A DNA stretch of 64,000 nt, taken from contig NZ_WVRN01000001.1 in the NCBI RefSeq assembly GCF_013112245.1, forward strand, positions 2,174,501-2,238,500, read 5' to 3'. A model generated the notes under the pieces. The model was not told the origin of the DNA. It worked only from the letters and a program-made list of their open reading frames with translations, and searched no databases. A program made the position numbers and the translations under genes. The stretch is from Ruegeria sp. HKCCD4315. GTDB taxonomy: Bacteria; Pseudomonadota; Alphaproteobacteria; Rhodobacterales; Rhodobacteraceae. Positions within the stretch are counted from its first letter, which is position 1. Each line of letters opens with the position of its first letter. Shown piece after piece: positions 34,813 to 45,844 of this stretch.

Positions 34813-36480
34813 TCACCGCATCCGGCTGACAACCACTGTTACTTCGGGCTTCTTGCCGATTTCCGCTTTGGCGGTCTGCCGCACGATCCGGCGCATCTCG
34901 TCTTCCAGCTTGTCATCATCGCGTAAAGTTTTGGCCGCGGCCCGCATCAGGAATTGATTCAGGTCCTCCTCCAGAATCTCCACCAAAGCCGCGCGCGAAG
35001 TTCCGATCTCGGGCAGGCCCATGGTATCGCACCAAGGTTCACCCAGCGGTTCGTCTTCCTCGTCCAAGACCACAGTGACCGTGACATGGCCGTTCAATGC
35101 CATGCGGATACGATCCCGCACCACGCCGTCCAAAGCGCCGATCTTGACCGACCCGTCCAGATATGTGCGCCCGGTTTCGACATAGTCGACAACAGCCGGG
35201 GCGTTGCCGCTGATATCCAGCATGGTGCCGTTCACGGCCAGCACACCGGATCTGCCGCCTTGCTCGGCCAGTTTGACGTGCTCGCGCAGATGACGGTGTT
35301 CACCGTGCATCGGGATCACGACCTGCGGATCGATCAGCGCATGGACCTTCTCAAGATCAGGCCGGTTGGCATGGCCTGACACGTGATAGAGACCCGAGCT
35401 GTCATCGACGACATCCACACCCTTTTCGCTGAGCTGGTTCATGATAAAGATCACGCCCCGCTCATTGCCCGGAATGGTTTTCGAGGAAAACAGGAACAGG
35501 TCACCCTCTGCCAGTTCCAGACCCCGGTACTTGCCACGGGCCAGTTGAGCGCTGGCTGCCCTACGCTCCCCCTGGCTGCCGGTCACGATCAGCATCAGAT
35601 TCTGGCGCGGAAGATCCAACGCCTCTTCCGCGCTGATCACCTTTGGGAAATCCGACAGGATGCCGGTTTCGGTTGCGGCTTCGATCATTCGGCGCATGGC
35701 GCGGCCCAACAGAACAACCGACCGCCCTGCCCGCTGACCCGCTTCGGCCAGTGTTTTGACCCGCGCAACGTTTGAGGCAAACGTGGTCGCCACGACCATG
35801 CCTTCGGCGTTTTCGACCAGTTTGGTGATTTCCGGCCCAACTTCGGATTCTGAACGGCCCGGATGCGCCGAGAACACGTTTGTGCTGTCGCAAACCAACG
35901 CCTTGACGCCGGGCTTGGCGACCTCAGCCCACAAATCTGGATCAAAAGCCTCACCCACGACAGGCTGCGCATCCAGTTTGAAGTCGCCCGAATGCACGAC
36001 CCGTCCCGCAGGCGTATCGATGACCAACGCCGCGCTTTCGGGGATCGAGTGCGATACAGGCAGGAAACCAACCGTAAAAGGCCCGACCGAGACCTGTTCA
36101 GGCCAGGCGGATACGGTTGTTACGGCCTCGGTTGGGTGCGCGTGTTCTTCCATCTTGCGGCGCGCGATATTGGCCGTGAACGCGCGGGCATAAATCGGCG
36201 CACCCGAGGCTTCATAGCAATGCGCCACCGCGCCAACATGGTCCTCATGCGCGTGGGTGATAAAAACGCCGTCCAGCTGGTCTGCACGCTCTTTCAACCA
36301 CGAAATATCCGCGTAGATCAGGTCAACACCGGGTGTTGTGTCCATGTCCGGAAAAGTGACACCCAAATCAACAAGGATCAGGCGTTCCTGACCGGGTTTG
36401 CCATAGCCATACACATAGGCATTCATGCCAATTTCACCCGCGCCACCCAGCGGCAGGTAGATCAATCTTTCACTGCTCAT
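34813..36480 (-). CDS. rnj: Ribonuclease J
   Basis: 555 residues, the usual length. LGGAGEIGMNAYVYGY opens the metallo-beta-lactamase domain, with the zinc motif FITHAHEDHVGAVAH (about residues 73-87), then the beta-CASP domain (HSGDFKLDAQPVVGE, VCDSTNVFSAHPGRSESEV) and a C-terminal domain. It has 5'-3' exonuclease and endonuclease activity in RNA decay and rRNA maturation, in the cytoplasm. It overlaps coaX by 4 bases. Confidence 0.95.
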   Translation of the reverse strand: MSSERLIYLPLGGAGEIGMNAYVYGYGKPGQERLILVDLGVTFPDMDTTPGVDLIYADISWLKERADQLDGVFITHAHEDHVGAVAHCYEASGAPIYARAFTANIARRKMEEHAHPTEAVTTVSAWPEQVSVGPFTVGFLPVSHSIPESAALVIDTPAGRVVHSGDFKLDAQPVVGEAFDPDLWAEVAKPGVKALVCDSTNVFSAHPGRSESEVGPEITKLVENAEGMVVATTFASNVARVKTLAEAGQRAGRSVVLLGRAMRRMIEAATETGILSDFPKVISAEEALDLPRQNLMLIVTGSQGERRAASAQLARGKYRGLELAEGDLFLFSSKTIPGNERGVIFIMNQLSEKGVDVVDDSSGLYHVSGHANRPDLEKVHALIDPQVVIPMHGEHRHLREHVKLAEQGGRSGVLAVNGTMLDISGNAPAVVDYVETGRTYLDGSVKIGALDGVVRDRIRMALNGHVTVTVVLDEEDEPLGEPWCDTMGLPEIGTSRAALVEILEEDLNQFLMRAAAKTLRDDDKLEDEMRRIVRQTAKAEIGKKPEVTVVVSRMR

Positions 36481-37256
36481 TCGGAGCCATTATCCTTGTT
36501 ATAGCGATGGATCACGGTCAAACCGTGCATCGTCAGATCATCTTCGATTGCGTCGAACCCTACGTCGGCCTGATCGAACAAAGGGGCCAGTCCACCAGTA
36601 CCCACAACTTTCATCGGCATTCCGTATTCGGTTTTGATCCGGGCTATCAGCCCTTCGATCAGGCCGGAGTAGCCCCAATACACGCCCGATTGGATACATC
36701 CAACCGTATTCGTCCCGATCACTTTATCCGGTCGGGTAATATCGATATGCGGAAGCGCAGCCGCCCCCTGATGCAGAGCTTCAAGGCTCAGGTTTACACC
36801 AGGCGCGATAATGCCCCCGACATAGGCCCCATCGGCGGCAACAACGTCAAAGTTTGTTGCTGTGCCAAAATCCACAACAACCACATTGCCACCGTGACGA
36901 TCAAACGCGCCCACTGCATTGGCCAGCCGGTCAGGACCTGGGACAGTTCCTTCGTCGACACGCGGCGGCACAGGCAATAGGCAGTCAGGCTTGCCAACCA
37001 CCAGCGGGCGGCACCCGAAGAAGCGATCCGCAAAAATGCGCAGATTGAACACCACACGCGGCACGGTCGAAGCAATGACGACATCTGTTATGACCGCTTC
37101 TATGCCGTAATGTTTCACCAGCGTCGAATACCAGGTGAAATATGCGTCTGCCGTGCGCGCATGGTGGGTCGACGTGCGTAAGGTGCACAGAAACTTCTCG
37201 CCGTCCCAGATCGAGAAAACGGTGTTGGTGTTGCCGCAATCAATGGCCAGAAGCAT
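36477..37256 (-). CDS. coaX: Type III pantothenate kinase
   Basis: 259 residues. MLLAIDCGNTNTVFSIWDG is the phosphate-binding start, and VVVDFGTATNFDVVAADG and GGIIAPGVNLSLEALHQGAA are the conserved second and third motifs. It phosphorylates pantothenate, the first step of CoA synthesis. The protein lies between birA and rnj with a 12-base gap and a 4-base overlap, a conserved alphaproteobacterial order. Confidence 0.95.
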   Translation of the reverse strand: MLLAIDCGNTNTVFSIWDGEKFLCTLRTSTHHARTADAYFTWYSTLVKHYGIEAVITDVVIASTVPRVVFNLRIFADRFFGCRPLVVGKPDCLLPVPPRVDEGTVPGPDRLANAVGAFDRHGGNVVVVDFGTATNFDVVAADGAYVGGIIAPGVNLSLEALHQGAAALPHIDITRPDKVIGTNTVGCIQSGVYWGYSGLIEGLIARIKTEYGMPMKVVGTGGLAPLFDQADVGFDAIEDDLTMHGLTVIHRYNKDNGSE

Positions 37257-37268
37257 TTAACGCCCCTT

Positions 37269-38018
37269 TCAGAAATACACGTCTGCCGCAGGAATGCTCA
37301 CGCGGCCTTTGGCGGTGTTTAAGACAAGGTTGCCGCTTGCGTCTACTGTTTCGAAGGTTCCAACCGTCTCTGACGTTCCGGTACGCGCGGTGATGACCTC
37401 TCCCAATCGCGCGGCGCGGGCCAGCCACGCGGTGCGGATCGGTTCGAACCCATAGGTGACGAATTGGGTTTCATACCTGGCATAAGCTGCGGCCAGTTCG
37501 GTTAGGAAATCTTCGGGCGATACATTTGAACCGGTTTCCGACAGCAATGAAACGGGTCGCATGGCACCAGGTTCGACCGCATCCGCGTCAGGTGCATTGG
37601 CCAGGTTCACACCGATGCCGATCGCCAGATGCGCAACATCTTGCCCCTGCCCGGTGCTTTCCAGCAAGATACCGGCCAGCTTACCCCCGTTCAGCAGAAC
37701 ATCATTGGGCCATTTCAGCGACAGCCCGGCCGTTCTTCCGGTCACAGCAACACAGGCGTCGAACAAGGCCAATGCGGCCATAAAGCTGCGTAGCGCTGCC
37801 TGTTCCGGCGCACCTTGCGGGCGCATCAGCAACGTCGCGGCCAGATTACCCATCGGATTGGCCCAGGCCCGCCCCCGCCGTCCGCGCGCCGCCGTTTGGT
37901 GATGTGCCATAATCCAAACGGGACCTCGGGCAGTGGGTGCAATCCGCGCTGCCTCATTGAGAGTGCTATCGACTTCCTGCAGCTCGTGCAGCCCATAGCC
38001 TTGGGGCCATTTTGTCAT
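37269..38018 (-). CDS. birA: Biotin--[acetyl-CoA-carboxylase] ligase
   Basis: 249 residues. The biotinyl-AMP binding loop is GRRGRAWANPMGNLAATLLM (about residues 46-65), with KWPNDVLLNGGKLAGILLES (about 103-122). There is no N-terminal helix-turn-helix, so it is the single-domain ligase and not a repressor. It would biotinylate acetyl-CoA carboxylase and the methylcrotonyl-CoA carboxylase encoded further right in the window. It begins 55 bases after nuoN, behind a terminator. Confidence 0.93.
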   Translation of the reverse strand: MTKWPQGYGLHELQEVDSTLNEAARIAPTARGPVWIMAHHQTAARGRRGRAWANPMGNLAATLLMRPQGAPEQAALRSFMAALALFDACVAVTGRTAGLSLKWPNDVLLNGGKLAGILLESTGQGQDVAHLAIGIGVNLANAPDADAVEPGAMRPVSLLSETGSNVSPEDFLTELAAAYARYETQFVTYGFEPIRTAWLARAARLGEVITARTGTSETVGTFETVDASGNLVLNTAKGRVSIPAADVYF

Positions 38019-38021
38019 ATC

Positions 38022-38049
38022 AAAAAGGCCCGGTCACGCGACCGAGCCC
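38022..38049 (-). terminator. Intrinsic terminator of the nuo operon
   Basis: On the minus strand a stem of nine pairs with one mismatch (GGGCTCGGTC and GACCGGGCC around CGCGT) is followed by TTTTT. It lies between nuoN and birA, so birA-coaX-rnj either has its own promoter or depends on read-through. Confidence 0.75.
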
Positions 38050-38072
38050 CTCCTTCCGAGTGTTCAAGATAT

Positions 38073-39515
38073 TCAGTTGACAAGCGTCGCTGCCGCAGCT
38101 GCCGCCGCGCCCTCGACACCAAACTGATAGAAGATGCCGATCAGCATCAAGGCGGCCGAGCCCATCAAGGCGACCCACAACACCGGCGTCGACCGGGTTT
38201 CAATCGGGTCTTCGTTTTCAGCCCCGAAATACATGTAGAACACGATCCGCAGGTAATAGAAGGCACCAATGACGGACGCGATGGCCGAGACGATCACAAG
38301 GCCGGTCAGACCCGCGCTGACACCTGCTTGCCAAACGCCAAATTTCGCAAAGAAACCCAGCATCGGTGGCACACCGGCCAGCGAGAACATCAGGATCAGA
38401 ACGGCAAGGGCTTTGCCCGGATCGCGCTTGGAATACTGGCGCAGGGCGTCAATATCGGTGATCGGTTTGCCGTCCCGTTCCATCATCAGGATGAAGGCAA
38501 AGGTTCCGATGTTCATAGTCACGTAGATGGCCAGATACATCAGCATCGCTTTGATGCCCAACTCGGTACCTGCTGCCAGACCGATCAGAGCATAACCCAT
38601 ATGGGCAATCGACGAGAACGCCATCAGACGTTTGATGTCGCGCTGACCAATCGCGGCGACAGCACCCAGCAGCATCGACAGAACCGAAAGCAGGACAATC
38701 ACCTGCTGCCAGTCTTTCACAATGCCACCAAACGCGTCATGCATCAGTCGCGCAAAAAGGGCCATGGCAGCCACTTTCGGCGCGGTGGCGAAAAAGGCTG
38801 TAATCGGCGTTGGCGAGCCTTCGTACACGTCCGGTGTCCACATGTGGAACGGCACGGCCGAGACTTTGAAGGCCAGACCAGAGATCAGGAAGATCAGACC
38901 AAACAGCAGGCCAATCGAAACTTCTCCGGCCTGAACGGTCGTAATGATGCCTGAAAAGAGCGTGGTTCCAGTAAAGCCATAAACCAGTGACGCACCATAA
39001 AGCAGCAAGCCCGAGCTGAGCGCACCCAGCACGAAATACTTCAGACCCGCTTCGGTCGATTTCGCGCTGTCACGACGCAATGCCGCGACAACATAGAGCG
39101 ACAGCGATTGCAGCTCGAGCCCCATGTAAAGCGACATCAGATCGCCCGCGCTAACCATCATCATCATGCCAACAGCGGCAAGTGCGACCAGTAGCGGATA
39201 CTCAAAACGCAGCAAGTCGCGGCGCGCCATGTAATCCTGGCTCATGACCAGAACAGCACCTGCCGAAAGCAGGATCGCAACCTTGGCGAAACGGGCGAAC
39301 CCGTCGTCGACGAACATGCCATTGAAGGCCACGTTGGTCCCCTCGCCTTGTGTGGCGATCCAGATTGCCAGAAGGGCCATCAGACCAGCTGTGGTCCAGA
39401 CCAACAAAGGTGCCATGCCGTCTTTCGTCGTATAGACAGCCCCCAAGAGCGCCGCCATCGCGTAGAGCGCCAGAATGATTTCCGGCAGGATAATTGTCAG
39501 ATCAGCCTGGATCAT
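38073..39515 (-). CDS. nuoN: NADH-quinone oxidoreductase subunit N
   Basis: 480 residues, about fourteen membrane segments, an antiporter-like proton channel. [24 protein letters not shown] carries the conserved lysine, and [20 protein letters not shown] and [16 protein letters not shown] are family blocks. Last subunit of the operon, 15 bases after nuoM. Confidence 0.96.
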   Translation of the reverse strand: MIQADLTIILPEIILALYAMAALLGAVYTTKDGMAPLLVWTTAGLMALLAIWIATQGEGTNVAFNGMFVDDGFARFAKVAILLSAGAVLVMSQDYMARRDLLRFEYPLLVALAAVGMMMMVSAGDLMSLYMGLELQSLSLYVVAALRRDSAKSTEAGLKYFVLGALSSGLLLYGASLVYGFTGTTLFSGIITTVQAGEVSIGLLFGLIFLISGLAFKVSAVPFHMWTPDVYEGSPTPITAFFATAPKVAAMALFARLMHDAFGGIVKDWQQVIVLLSVLSMLLGAVAAIGQRDIKRLMAFSSIAHMGYALIGLAAGTELGIKAMLMYLAIYVTMNIGTFAFILMMERDGKPITDIDALRQYSKRDPGKALAVLILMFSLAGVPPMLGFFAKFGVWQAGVSAGLTGLVIVSAIASVIGAFYYLRIVFYMYFGAENEDPIETRSTPVLWVALMGSAALMLIGIFYQFGVEGAAAAAAATLVN

Positions 39516-39530
39516 GTCTCCAAAGCTCCC

Positions 39531-41075
39531 TTAGTGCGAGGCGGCTGTCTGGGTCGCAGCCTCAGCCGCGGCCAGAGCCGTGTCATATTTCGAAATCAGC
39601 GCGGCGGTAGATTGCCCGATCACATCCGTTACCAGCGACGGGTAAACGCCCAAAAGGATGGTCATCACAATCAGTGGGGCAAAGATCAAACGCTCGCGCG
39701 AGCTCATGTCGGTCATCGCCTTCAGGCTTTCCTTGATCAGGTCGCCAAAAACCACGCGGCGGTACAGCCACAGTGCGTAACCGGCCGAAAAGATGACACC
39801 GGTCGCAGCCACAGCCGTCACCCAGGTGTTGACCTGGAACGCGCCCATCAGGGTCAGGAATTCACCAATGAACCCGGATGTGCCCGGCAAGCCGACATTG
39901 GCCATGGTGAACAGCATGAAGACAAGCGCATAAGCAGGCATCCGAATGACCAGACCGCCATAAGCCTCGATATCCCGAGTATGCATCCGATCATAGATCA
40001 CGCCCACACACAGGAACAACGCGGCCGAGATGAACCCGTGGCTCAGCATCTGGAAGATCGCGCCGTCGATGCCCTGCTGGTTTGCCGCAAAGATACCCAT
40101 AGTCACAAAGCCCATATGCGCGACCGACGAGTAAGCGATCAGCTTCTTCATGTCCTCTTGCACCAGCGCCACCAGCGAGGTGTAGACAACCGCAATCGCA
40201 GACATCCAAAGCACCAGATCGGTCATCACCGCCGAACCTACGGGGAACATTGGCAGGCTGAACCGCAGGAAGCCATAGCCACCCATCTTCAGCAGGATCG
40301 CCGCCAGAACGACCGACCCTGCAGTTGGGGCCTGAACGTGCGCGTCCGGCAACCAAGTGTGCACCGGCCACATCGGCATTTTCACCGCAAACGACGCAAA
40401 GAAGGCCAAGAACATCAAAGTCTGCATACCGCCGACAACATAGATGCCCAGCACGCTGAAGCTTTCCGATGAGAATTGGTGGCTCATCAGAGCCTCAATA
40501 TCCGTAGTGCCCGCATCTGCGTACATCGCCACCATCGCCACCAGCATCAGCACCGAGCCGAGGAAGGTGTAGAGAAAGAACTTGAAGCTGGCATAGATAC
40601 GATCCTTGCCGCCCCAGATACCGATGATCAGGAACATTGGGATCAGGCCAGCCTCGAAGAACAGGTAAAACAGCACCAGATCCAGCGCCATGAACACGCC
40701 CAGCATCAGGGTTTCCAGCAGCAGGAAAGCCACCATGTATTCCTTGACGCGGTCGGTCACATTCCAACTGGCCAGAATGGTTAGAGGCATGATGAAGGTG
40801 GTCAACAGCACGAACAGAATGCTGATGCCATCAACGCCCATCTTGTACTTGAGACCCATCAGCCACTCACCTTCTTCCACCATCTGGAAGCCGGGGTTCG
40901 AGGGATCAAAACCGGTATAGATGCCAATCGATACCAGGAAAGTCACGGTCGTCGCCAGCAGCGCAATCCACTTGGCATTGCGTTGGGCCGCAGCGTCATC
41001 CCCATGCAGGAACAGGGCCAGAATACCTGCTGCAATCGCCGGGATGAACGTAACGATGGAAAGGATATTGTCCAT
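39531..41075 (-). CDS. nuoM: NADH-quinone oxidoreductase subunit M
   Basis: 514 residues from ATG 41075 (the A is shared with the nuoL stop). An antiporter-like membrane subunit with [20 protein letters not shown] (Glu of the proton path), [20 protein letters not shown] and [16 protein letters not shown]. Member of the membrane arm of complex I. Confidence 0.96.
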   Translation of the reverse strand: MDNILSIVTFIPAIAAGILALFLHGDDAAAQRNAKWIALLATTVTFLVSIGIYTGFDPSNPGFQMVEEGEWLMGLKYKMGVDGISILFVLLTTFIMPLTILASWNVTDRVKEYMVAFLLLETLMLGVFMALDLVLFYLFFEAGLIPMFLIIGIWGGKDRIYASFKFFLYTFLGSVLMLVAMVAMYADAGTTDIEALMSHQFSSESFSVLGIYVVGGMQTLMFLAFFASFAVKMPMWPVHTWLPDAHVQAPTAGSVVLAAILLKMGGYGFLRFSLPMFPVGSAVMTDLVLWMSAIAVVYTSLVALVQEDMKKLIAYSSVAHMGFVTMGIFAANQQGIDGAIFQMLSHGFISAALFLCVGVIYDRMHTRDIEAYGGLVIRMPAYALVFMLFTMANVGLPGTSGFIGEFLTLMGAFQVNTWVTAVAATGVIFSAGYALWLYRRVVFGDLIKESLKAMTDMSSRERLIFAPLIVMTILLGVYPSLVTDVIGQSTAALISKYDTALAAAEAATQTAASH

Positions 41076-43252
41076 TAGTTGGCCCCTCCGCCGATAGACA
41101 TCCACGTTACAAGGGCTGCGATGCCCAGCACCATCCAGAAGGCATAGGTAAAGATGTACCCGGTCTGAGCCTTGCCTGCGAGGCGGGTAAAGAAGGGAAC
41201 AACGCCCATTGCTACTCCGTTCAGGAAGCCATCAATTGTATTTCCATCGCCGCGTTTCCACAGGAACCGGCCAAGAGCGATGGTGGGTTTGACAAAGATC
41301 ACGTTGTAGATCTCGTCAAAGTACCACTTGTTCTTGAGGAACAGGTACAGCGGGCGCTGGTTCTCGGCCAACCGCGCAGGCAGCGTCGTGTTCACGATGT
41401 AGAACCAATAGGCCACGATAAAGCCGAGGACCATCGCAACAAAGGGCGAGACCTTAACCCATTTCGGAGCGGCGTGCGCATCGTCCAACACGTGGTTGTC
41501 CGGTGCCATATACAGCGCGCCCTCGCCCGGTTCGCCAACAAAGGCATAGTGGTGATCACCGCCGTGAGCAGCTTTGTCACCGTGGCCGTCGTCTGCATGG
41601 CCCTCATCCGCATGTGTTTCAGTGCCATGACCATCATCCGCATGACCGTCATCCGAATGTGCGGCATCGTCATGCTCTTCTGCTTTGCCGTGATCGCCGG
41701 CCTCTGCGTGCTCAGACGCTTCGGCAACAGGGATGCCATAGAACTTGCCAACCTTGTCGGCGTGGCCAAAGAAATTGCCGTACCAGATCATCCCGGCAAA
41801 AACCGCGCCCAGTGACAGAACGCCCAGCGGCACCAGCATGACCATCGGGCTTTCATGCGCGTGATCATGCGTATGTTTGTCGCCACGCGGCTCACCGTAG
41901 AAGGTCAGGAAGATCAGACGCCAGCTGTAGAACGAGGTGAACGCAGCCGCCACAACCAGTAACCAGAAGCCATAGCCCGAGCCGCCCGCATAAGCGCTCT
42001 CGATGATGGCGTCCTTGGACAGGAACCCGGCAAAGCCAAATGTGGTCAGCGGAATACCAACGCCGGTGATGGCCAGCGTGCCGATCACCATCGCCCAGAA
42101 GGTATATGGGATTTTCTTCCGCAAACCGCCGTATTCGGTCATCTCCTGCTCGTGATGCATGGCGTGGATCACGGAACCCGCACCCAGGAACAATAGGGCT
42201 TTGAAGAAGGCGTGAGTGAACAGGTGGAACATCGCCGCCGAGTACATGCCCACACCAGCAGCCACGAACATGTATCCAAGCTGAGAACAGGTCGAATACG
42301 CAATCACACGCTTGATGTCGGTTTGCACCAAACCTACCGTGGCCGCAAAGAACGCGGTGGATGCGCCTAGCACAGTGATGAAGCCGGTTGCGCCCGGCGC
42401 AAACTCCATCAGCGGCGACATGCGGCAGACCAGGAAGACACCTGCCGTCACCATGGTTGCAGCGTGGATCAGGGCCGACACAGGCGTCGGGCCTTCCATC
42501 GCGTCCGGCAACCAGGTGTGCAGGATCAACTGAGCCGATTTACCCATCGCGCCGATGAACAGCAGCACACAGATGACTTCAATCGCTGTCCACTCGCCCC
42601 ACAGGAAGTGCAGCTTTTCTTCGGCCAGCGCCGGGGCGGACGCAAAGATGTCCGAGAAATTGATGCTATCGGTCAGGAAGAAGATCGCGAAGATCCCAAG
42701 CGCAAAGCCGAAGTCACCCACCCGGTTCACGATGAACGCTTTCATCGCCGCCGCATTGGCCGAAGACTTGCGATAATAGAAGCCGATCAACAGGTACGAA
42801 GCGACACCCACGCCTTCCCAGCCAAAGAACATCTGCACCAGATTGTCCGCCGTCACCAGCATCAGCATGGCGAAGGTGAAGAAGGACAGATAGGCAAAGA
42901 AACGCGGCTTATAGCTTTCGCCCTCACGCCACTGCGGGTCGTGATCCATGTAGCCGAAGGAATAGAGGTGCACGAGCGCCGAAACGGTTGTCACCACGAT
43001 CAGCATGATCGCGGTCAGACGGTCCAGTCGAATAGCCCAGCTTGTCGACAACGAGCCGCTTTCGATCCAGCGCATGATCTCAATCTGCTGGGTCACCCCA
43101 TCAAATGTGAAGAAAACGATCCACGACAGCAGACAGGCCAGAAACAGCAGACCGGTGGACGTCCACATGGCGGCTTTCTCGCCAATGAACTTCCAGCCAA
43201 AGCCGCAGATCAGCGCGCCCACGAGCGGGGCAAAGAGGATGGTGGTTTCCAT
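41075..43252 (-). CDS. nuoL: NADH-quinone oxidoreductase subunit L with a His/Asp-rich insertion
   Basis: 725 residues, long for NuoL (E. coli has about 613). The antiporter core is normal: [35 protein letters not shown] and [14 protein letters not shown]. Residues about 514-568 (41549-41713) form a soluble, very acidic stretch with about twelve histidines (repeats of [10 protein letters not shown] type), after a smaller HTHDHAHE cluster near residue 460. This stretch lies before the lateral helix. It may bind metals; see findings. Confidence 0.95.
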   Translation of the reverse strand: METTILFAPLVGALICGFGWKFIGEKAAMWTSTGLLFLACLLSWIVFFTFDGVTQQIEIMRWIESGSLSTSWAIRLDRLTAIMLIVVTTVSALVHLYSFGYMDHDPQWREGESYKPRFFAYLSFFTFAMLMLVTADNLVQMFFGWEGVGVASYLLIGFYYRKSSANAAAMKAFIVNRVGDFGFALGIFAIFFLTDSINFSDIFASAPALAEEKLHFLWGEWTAIEVICVLLFIGAMGKSAQLILHTWLPDAMEGPTPVSALIHAATMVTAGVFLVCRMSPLMEFAPGATGFITVLGASTAFFAATVGLVQTDIKRVIAYSTCSQLGYMFVAAGVGMYSAAMFHLFTHAFFKALLFLGAGSVIHAMHHEQEMTEYGGLRKKIPYTFWAMVIGTLAITGVGIPLTTFGFAGFLSKDAIIESAYAGGSGYGFWLLVVAAAFTSFYSWRLIFLTFYGEPRGDKHTHDHAHESPMVMLVPLGVLSLGAVFAGMIWYGNFFGHADKVGKFYGIPVAEASEHAEAGDHGKAEEHDDAAHSDDGHADDGHGTETHADEGHADDGHGDKAAHGGDHHYAFVGEPGEGALYMAPDNHVLDDAHAAPKWVKVSPFVAMVLGFIVAYWFYIVNTTLPARLAENQRPLYLFLKNKWYFDEIYNVIFVKPTIALGRFLWKRGDGNTIDGFLNGVAMGVVPFFTRLAGKAQTGYIFTYAFWMVLGIAALVTWMSIGGGAN

Positions 43253-43259
43253 AGTTCTC

Positions 43260-43565
43260 TTAGCCCTTCATCATATTGACGTCTTCAACCGCGATCGTGC
43301 CACGGTTACGGAAGAAGCAGACCAGAATGGCCAGACCAATCGCCGCCTCGGCCGCCGCAACGGTCAGCACGAACAGCGTAAACACCTGCCCGACAAGATC
43401 GCCGAGGAAGCTGGAAAACGCCACGAGGTTGATATTCACCGCCAGCAGCATCAGTTCGATGCTCATCAGCAGGATGATGACGTTCTTGCGGTTCAGGAAG
43501 AGACCGAAGATGCCGATGACGAACAGCGTCGCCGCGACCGTAAGATAGTGTTCAAGTCCGATCAT
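43260..43565 (-). CDS. nuoK: NADH-quinone oxidoreductase subunit K
   Basis: 101 residues, three membrane helices. [26 protein letters not shown] carries the conserved Glu of the proton path, and [20 protein letters not shown] the second. It lies 7 bases before nuoL. Confidence 0.96.
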   Translation of the reverse strand: MIGLEHYLTVAATLFVIGIFGLFLNRKNVIILLMSIELMLLAVNINLVAFSSFLGDLVGQVFTLFVLTVAAAEAAIGLAILVCFFRNRGTIAVEDVNMMKG

Positions 43566-43569
43566 CGTC

Positions 43570-44172
43570 TCAAAGTCCCTGCCCCGGTTTAACGTCCTTC
43601 AACTCCATCGCCTTGGCCGGGTCTCGCATCATCTGGCCGACGATGTCCTGACGCTTGATGTCCTGACGGTGGCGCAATGTCAGCACGATGGCGCCGATCA
43701 TGGCCACCAGCAGGATCAGGCCCGCCAGTTGGAACAGAAGGAAATATTGATCATAAAGGATGACACCCAACGCCTCGGTGTTGTGGCGGTCCGCTGGAAC
43801 TGGCTGGGCCAGATTGGCCGCCGCACCCTGCGCGCTGTCCCAAGCGCCAAAGGCCATGACGAACTGCATCAGGATGACCAGACCGATCAGCAGGGCCAGC
43901 GGCATATAGCGTGCCATCTCGGCCTTGAGTTCGGCAAAGTCCACGTCCAACATCATCACCACGAACAGGAACAGAACCGCGACCGCGCCTACATAGACGA
44001 TGATCAGCAGCATCGCCACAAACTCGGCCCCCAGCAGCACGAACAGCCCCGCCGCCGACAGGAAGGACAGGATCAGCCACAGCACCGAGTGCACTGGCTG
44101 GCGGCTGATCACCGTGAACAGCCCGCCGGTGATGGCGCTGATGGCAAACAGATAGAAGGCAAAGACGGTCAT
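43570..44172 (-). CDS. nuoJ: NADH-quinone oxidoreductase subunit J
   Basis: 200 residues, five membrane helices. [27 protein letters not shown] contains the conserved E-x5-Y pattern and the pi-bulge region. Overlaps the upstream carboxymuconolactone decarboxylase-like gene by 4 bases and precedes nuoK by 4. Confidence 0.95.
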   Translation of the reverse strand: MTVFAFYLFAISAITGGLFTVISRQPVHSVLWLILSFLSAAGLFVLLGAEFVAMLLIIVYVGAVAVLFLFVVMMLDVDFAELKAEMARYMPLALLIGLVILMQFVMAFGAWDSAQGAAANLAQPVPADRHNTEALGVILYDQYFLLFQLAGLILLVAMIGAIVLTLRHRQDIKRQDIVGQMMRDPAKAMELKDVKPGQGL

Positions 44173-44579
44173 TGATCCTCATCCTCGTTGCCGCCCATGA
44201 CCTCTTGCGCCAGATCCAGCGCGCGGGTCATGGCCGGGATGCCGGCAAAGACCGACATCTGACCGATCGTTTCCACGATCTCTTGTTTCTTGGCACCCGC
44301 TTCCAGCGCGTGGCGCACAGTTTGGCGCACGGCACTATCCGCTTGCGCGCCCTGACAGGTCAGCCCGGCCAGCGTCAACAGCAGGCGGGTTTTGGCATCC
44401 AGCCCGTCTTTGTTGACGGTGTTGCCGAACATCATCTCCATGACCTCTTTAGGCATGGTCGGCCACAGCGCTTCGAACCCTTTGGGCGAAAAGCTTTCCA
44501 TCGCCGGGTTCATCGCCTTGGCCATGTCCTGAGCCTGCTTCATCATCAACTCGAACGGATTTGTCGGGCTGTCAGTCAT
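44169..44579 (-). CDS. Carboxymuconolactone decarboxylase/AhpD-like protein inside the nuo operon
   Basis: 136 residues. The core [48 protein letters not shown] is the family helix bundle. AhpD-type peroxidase members carry a C-x-x-C; here only one Cys (C93-like, in LTCQG) is seen, so a redox role like AhpD is doubtful. It overlaps nuoI and nuoJ by 4 bases each, so it is co-translated with complex I. Function within the operon unknown. Confidence 0.85.
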   Translation of the reverse strand: MTDSPTNPFELMMKQAQDMAKAMNPAMESFSPKGFEALWPTMPKEVMEMMFGNTVNKDGLDAKTRLLLTLAGLTCQGAQADSAVRQTVRHALEAGAKKQEIVETIGQMSVFAGIPAMTRALDLAQEVMGGNEDEDQ

Positions 44580-45070
44580 CGATACGGCGCGTCCATTTCC
44601 AGATTGCGGGCGATCTCGGCCTCCCAGCGTTCGCCGTTATCCAGCAGTTTTTCCTTGTCGTAGAACAGCTCTTCGCGGGTTTCCGTGGCGAATTCGAAAT
44701 TCGGCCCTTCAACGATGGCATCAACCGGGCATGCCTCTTGGCAGAAGCCGCAATAGATGCATTTGGTCATGTCGATGTCGTAACGTGTCGTGCGGCGGCT
44801 GCCGTCTTCGCGCGGCTCGGCGTCGATGGTGATGGCTTGCGCGGGACAAACCGCTTCACACAGTTTGCAAGCGATGCAGCGTTCTTCACCGTTGGGATAA
44901 CGACGCAGCGCATGTTCCCCACGGAATCGCGGCGACAGAGGGCCCTTTTCGTGCGGATAGTTCACGGTGGCCTTCGGGGCAAAGAAGTACTTGAGCCCCA
45001 GTTTCATACCGACCCAGAAGTCCTGTAGCAGAAAGTACTTGGCGGCGCGGGTGTAGTCGATTTGAGTCAT
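44576..45070 (-). CDS. nuoI: NADH-quinone oxidoreductase subunit I
   Basis: 164 residues. Two 4Fe-4S sites: [16 protein letters not shown] (about residues 61-76) and [16 protein letters not shown] (about 99-114). Carries electrons to the quinone site. Its ATG overlaps the stop of the methyltransferase upstream by 4 bases. Confidence 0.97.
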   Translation of the reverse strand: MTQIDYTRAAKYFLLQDFWVGMKLGLKYFFAPKATVNYPHEKGPLSPRFRGEHALRRYPNGEERCIACKLCEAVCPAQAITIDAEPREDGSRRTTRYDIDMTKCIYCGFCQEACPVDAIVEGPNFEFATETREELFYDKEKLLDNGERWEAEIARNLEMDAPYR

Positions 45071-45840
45071 AGAGAGCTAACCTTCTGATCATATCGCGTT
45101 CCACCGGCATTGGAGTAGTCACGCCAGTGCGTCTCGTAGTCACTTTGAAGAACCGTGTCCATGAGAGCCGCTTCGGAACCGCGCTGGATTTCACAGTACA
45201 AATAGACCTGCCCATCCGGGAGGGCATCGCCCAGGTCGATCCGTTGTTCTCCATCCGCCGGATCTTGTAGATCCAAAACCGCCTGGTGGAAGGCACGGCT
45301 GCGTTGAATCGCCTGGCACGCGTTGACCACGCAGCCCGCGTTCCGACGCCAGAACGAATAGACCAGTTCCGGATTGAACTGATACATCCCATGCCCGGCC
45401 CAGCCGTTCAGGCCATTCACCGAGATGAAATGCCCGCCGGGCTTCAGCATGTGGAACACGTTTTCCAGCGCAACGGGAACGTTAAACACATGCTCAATCG
45501 TTCCACCGTCGAAGATGAAATCGAATTGACCTGCAAGTTCTTTCGGAATGGGACGATTTAGGTCCTGAAGGATCGTCGCGCCTTCGTGGTCCGAGAAATC
45601 CATAGTTTCGATTTCACCGAACCCCAGCTTGCGAAAGAACGTCTCGCTGTAGCCATCCGACTGCTGAAGGTCTTCCAACTGAATATGGTCCAGCCCCTCT
45701 CGGCGCAGTTTGCGCTGAAAGATTCTGGGCGGCCGCAGGCGAACAAATTCCTGACGGCCCAGCATCAATGAACGGCCTTCCACAGAGTGCCGTGTCGAAA
45801 ACTCGACAAGCTTGGAGAAGACTGTGAAATCGATACCCAA
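45067..45840 (-). CDS. Class I SAM-dependent methyltransferase-like protein between nuoH and nuoI
   Basis: About 257 residues. No ATG fits; the likely start is TTG 45838-45840 just after the nuoH stop, with a weak GGGGG before it. The core [20 protein letters not shown] (about residues 107-126) and [21 protein letters not shown] match a methyltransferase acceptor-loop region, with [26 protein letters not shown] earlier. A glycine-rich SAM motif I is not obvious, so activity is uncertain. Relatives are seen in surface-glycan clusters. It overlaps nuoI by 4 bases, so it is translationally tied to complex I. It is unlike the other operon genes and looks acquired. Confidence 0.7.
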   Translation of the reverse strand: MGIDFTVFSKLVEFSTRHSVEGRSLMLGRQEFVRLRPPRIFQRKLRREGLDHIQLEDLQQSDGYSETFFRKLGFGEIETMDFSDHEGATILQDLNRPIPKELAGQFDFIFDGGTIEHVFNVPVALENVFHMLKPGGHFISVNGLNGWAGHGMYQFNPELVYSFWRRNAGCVVNACQAIQRSRAFHQAVLDLQDPADGEQRIDLGDALPDGQVYLYCEIQRGSEAALMDTVLQSDYETHWRDYSNAGGTRYDQKVSSL

Positions 45841-45844
45841 CGCG

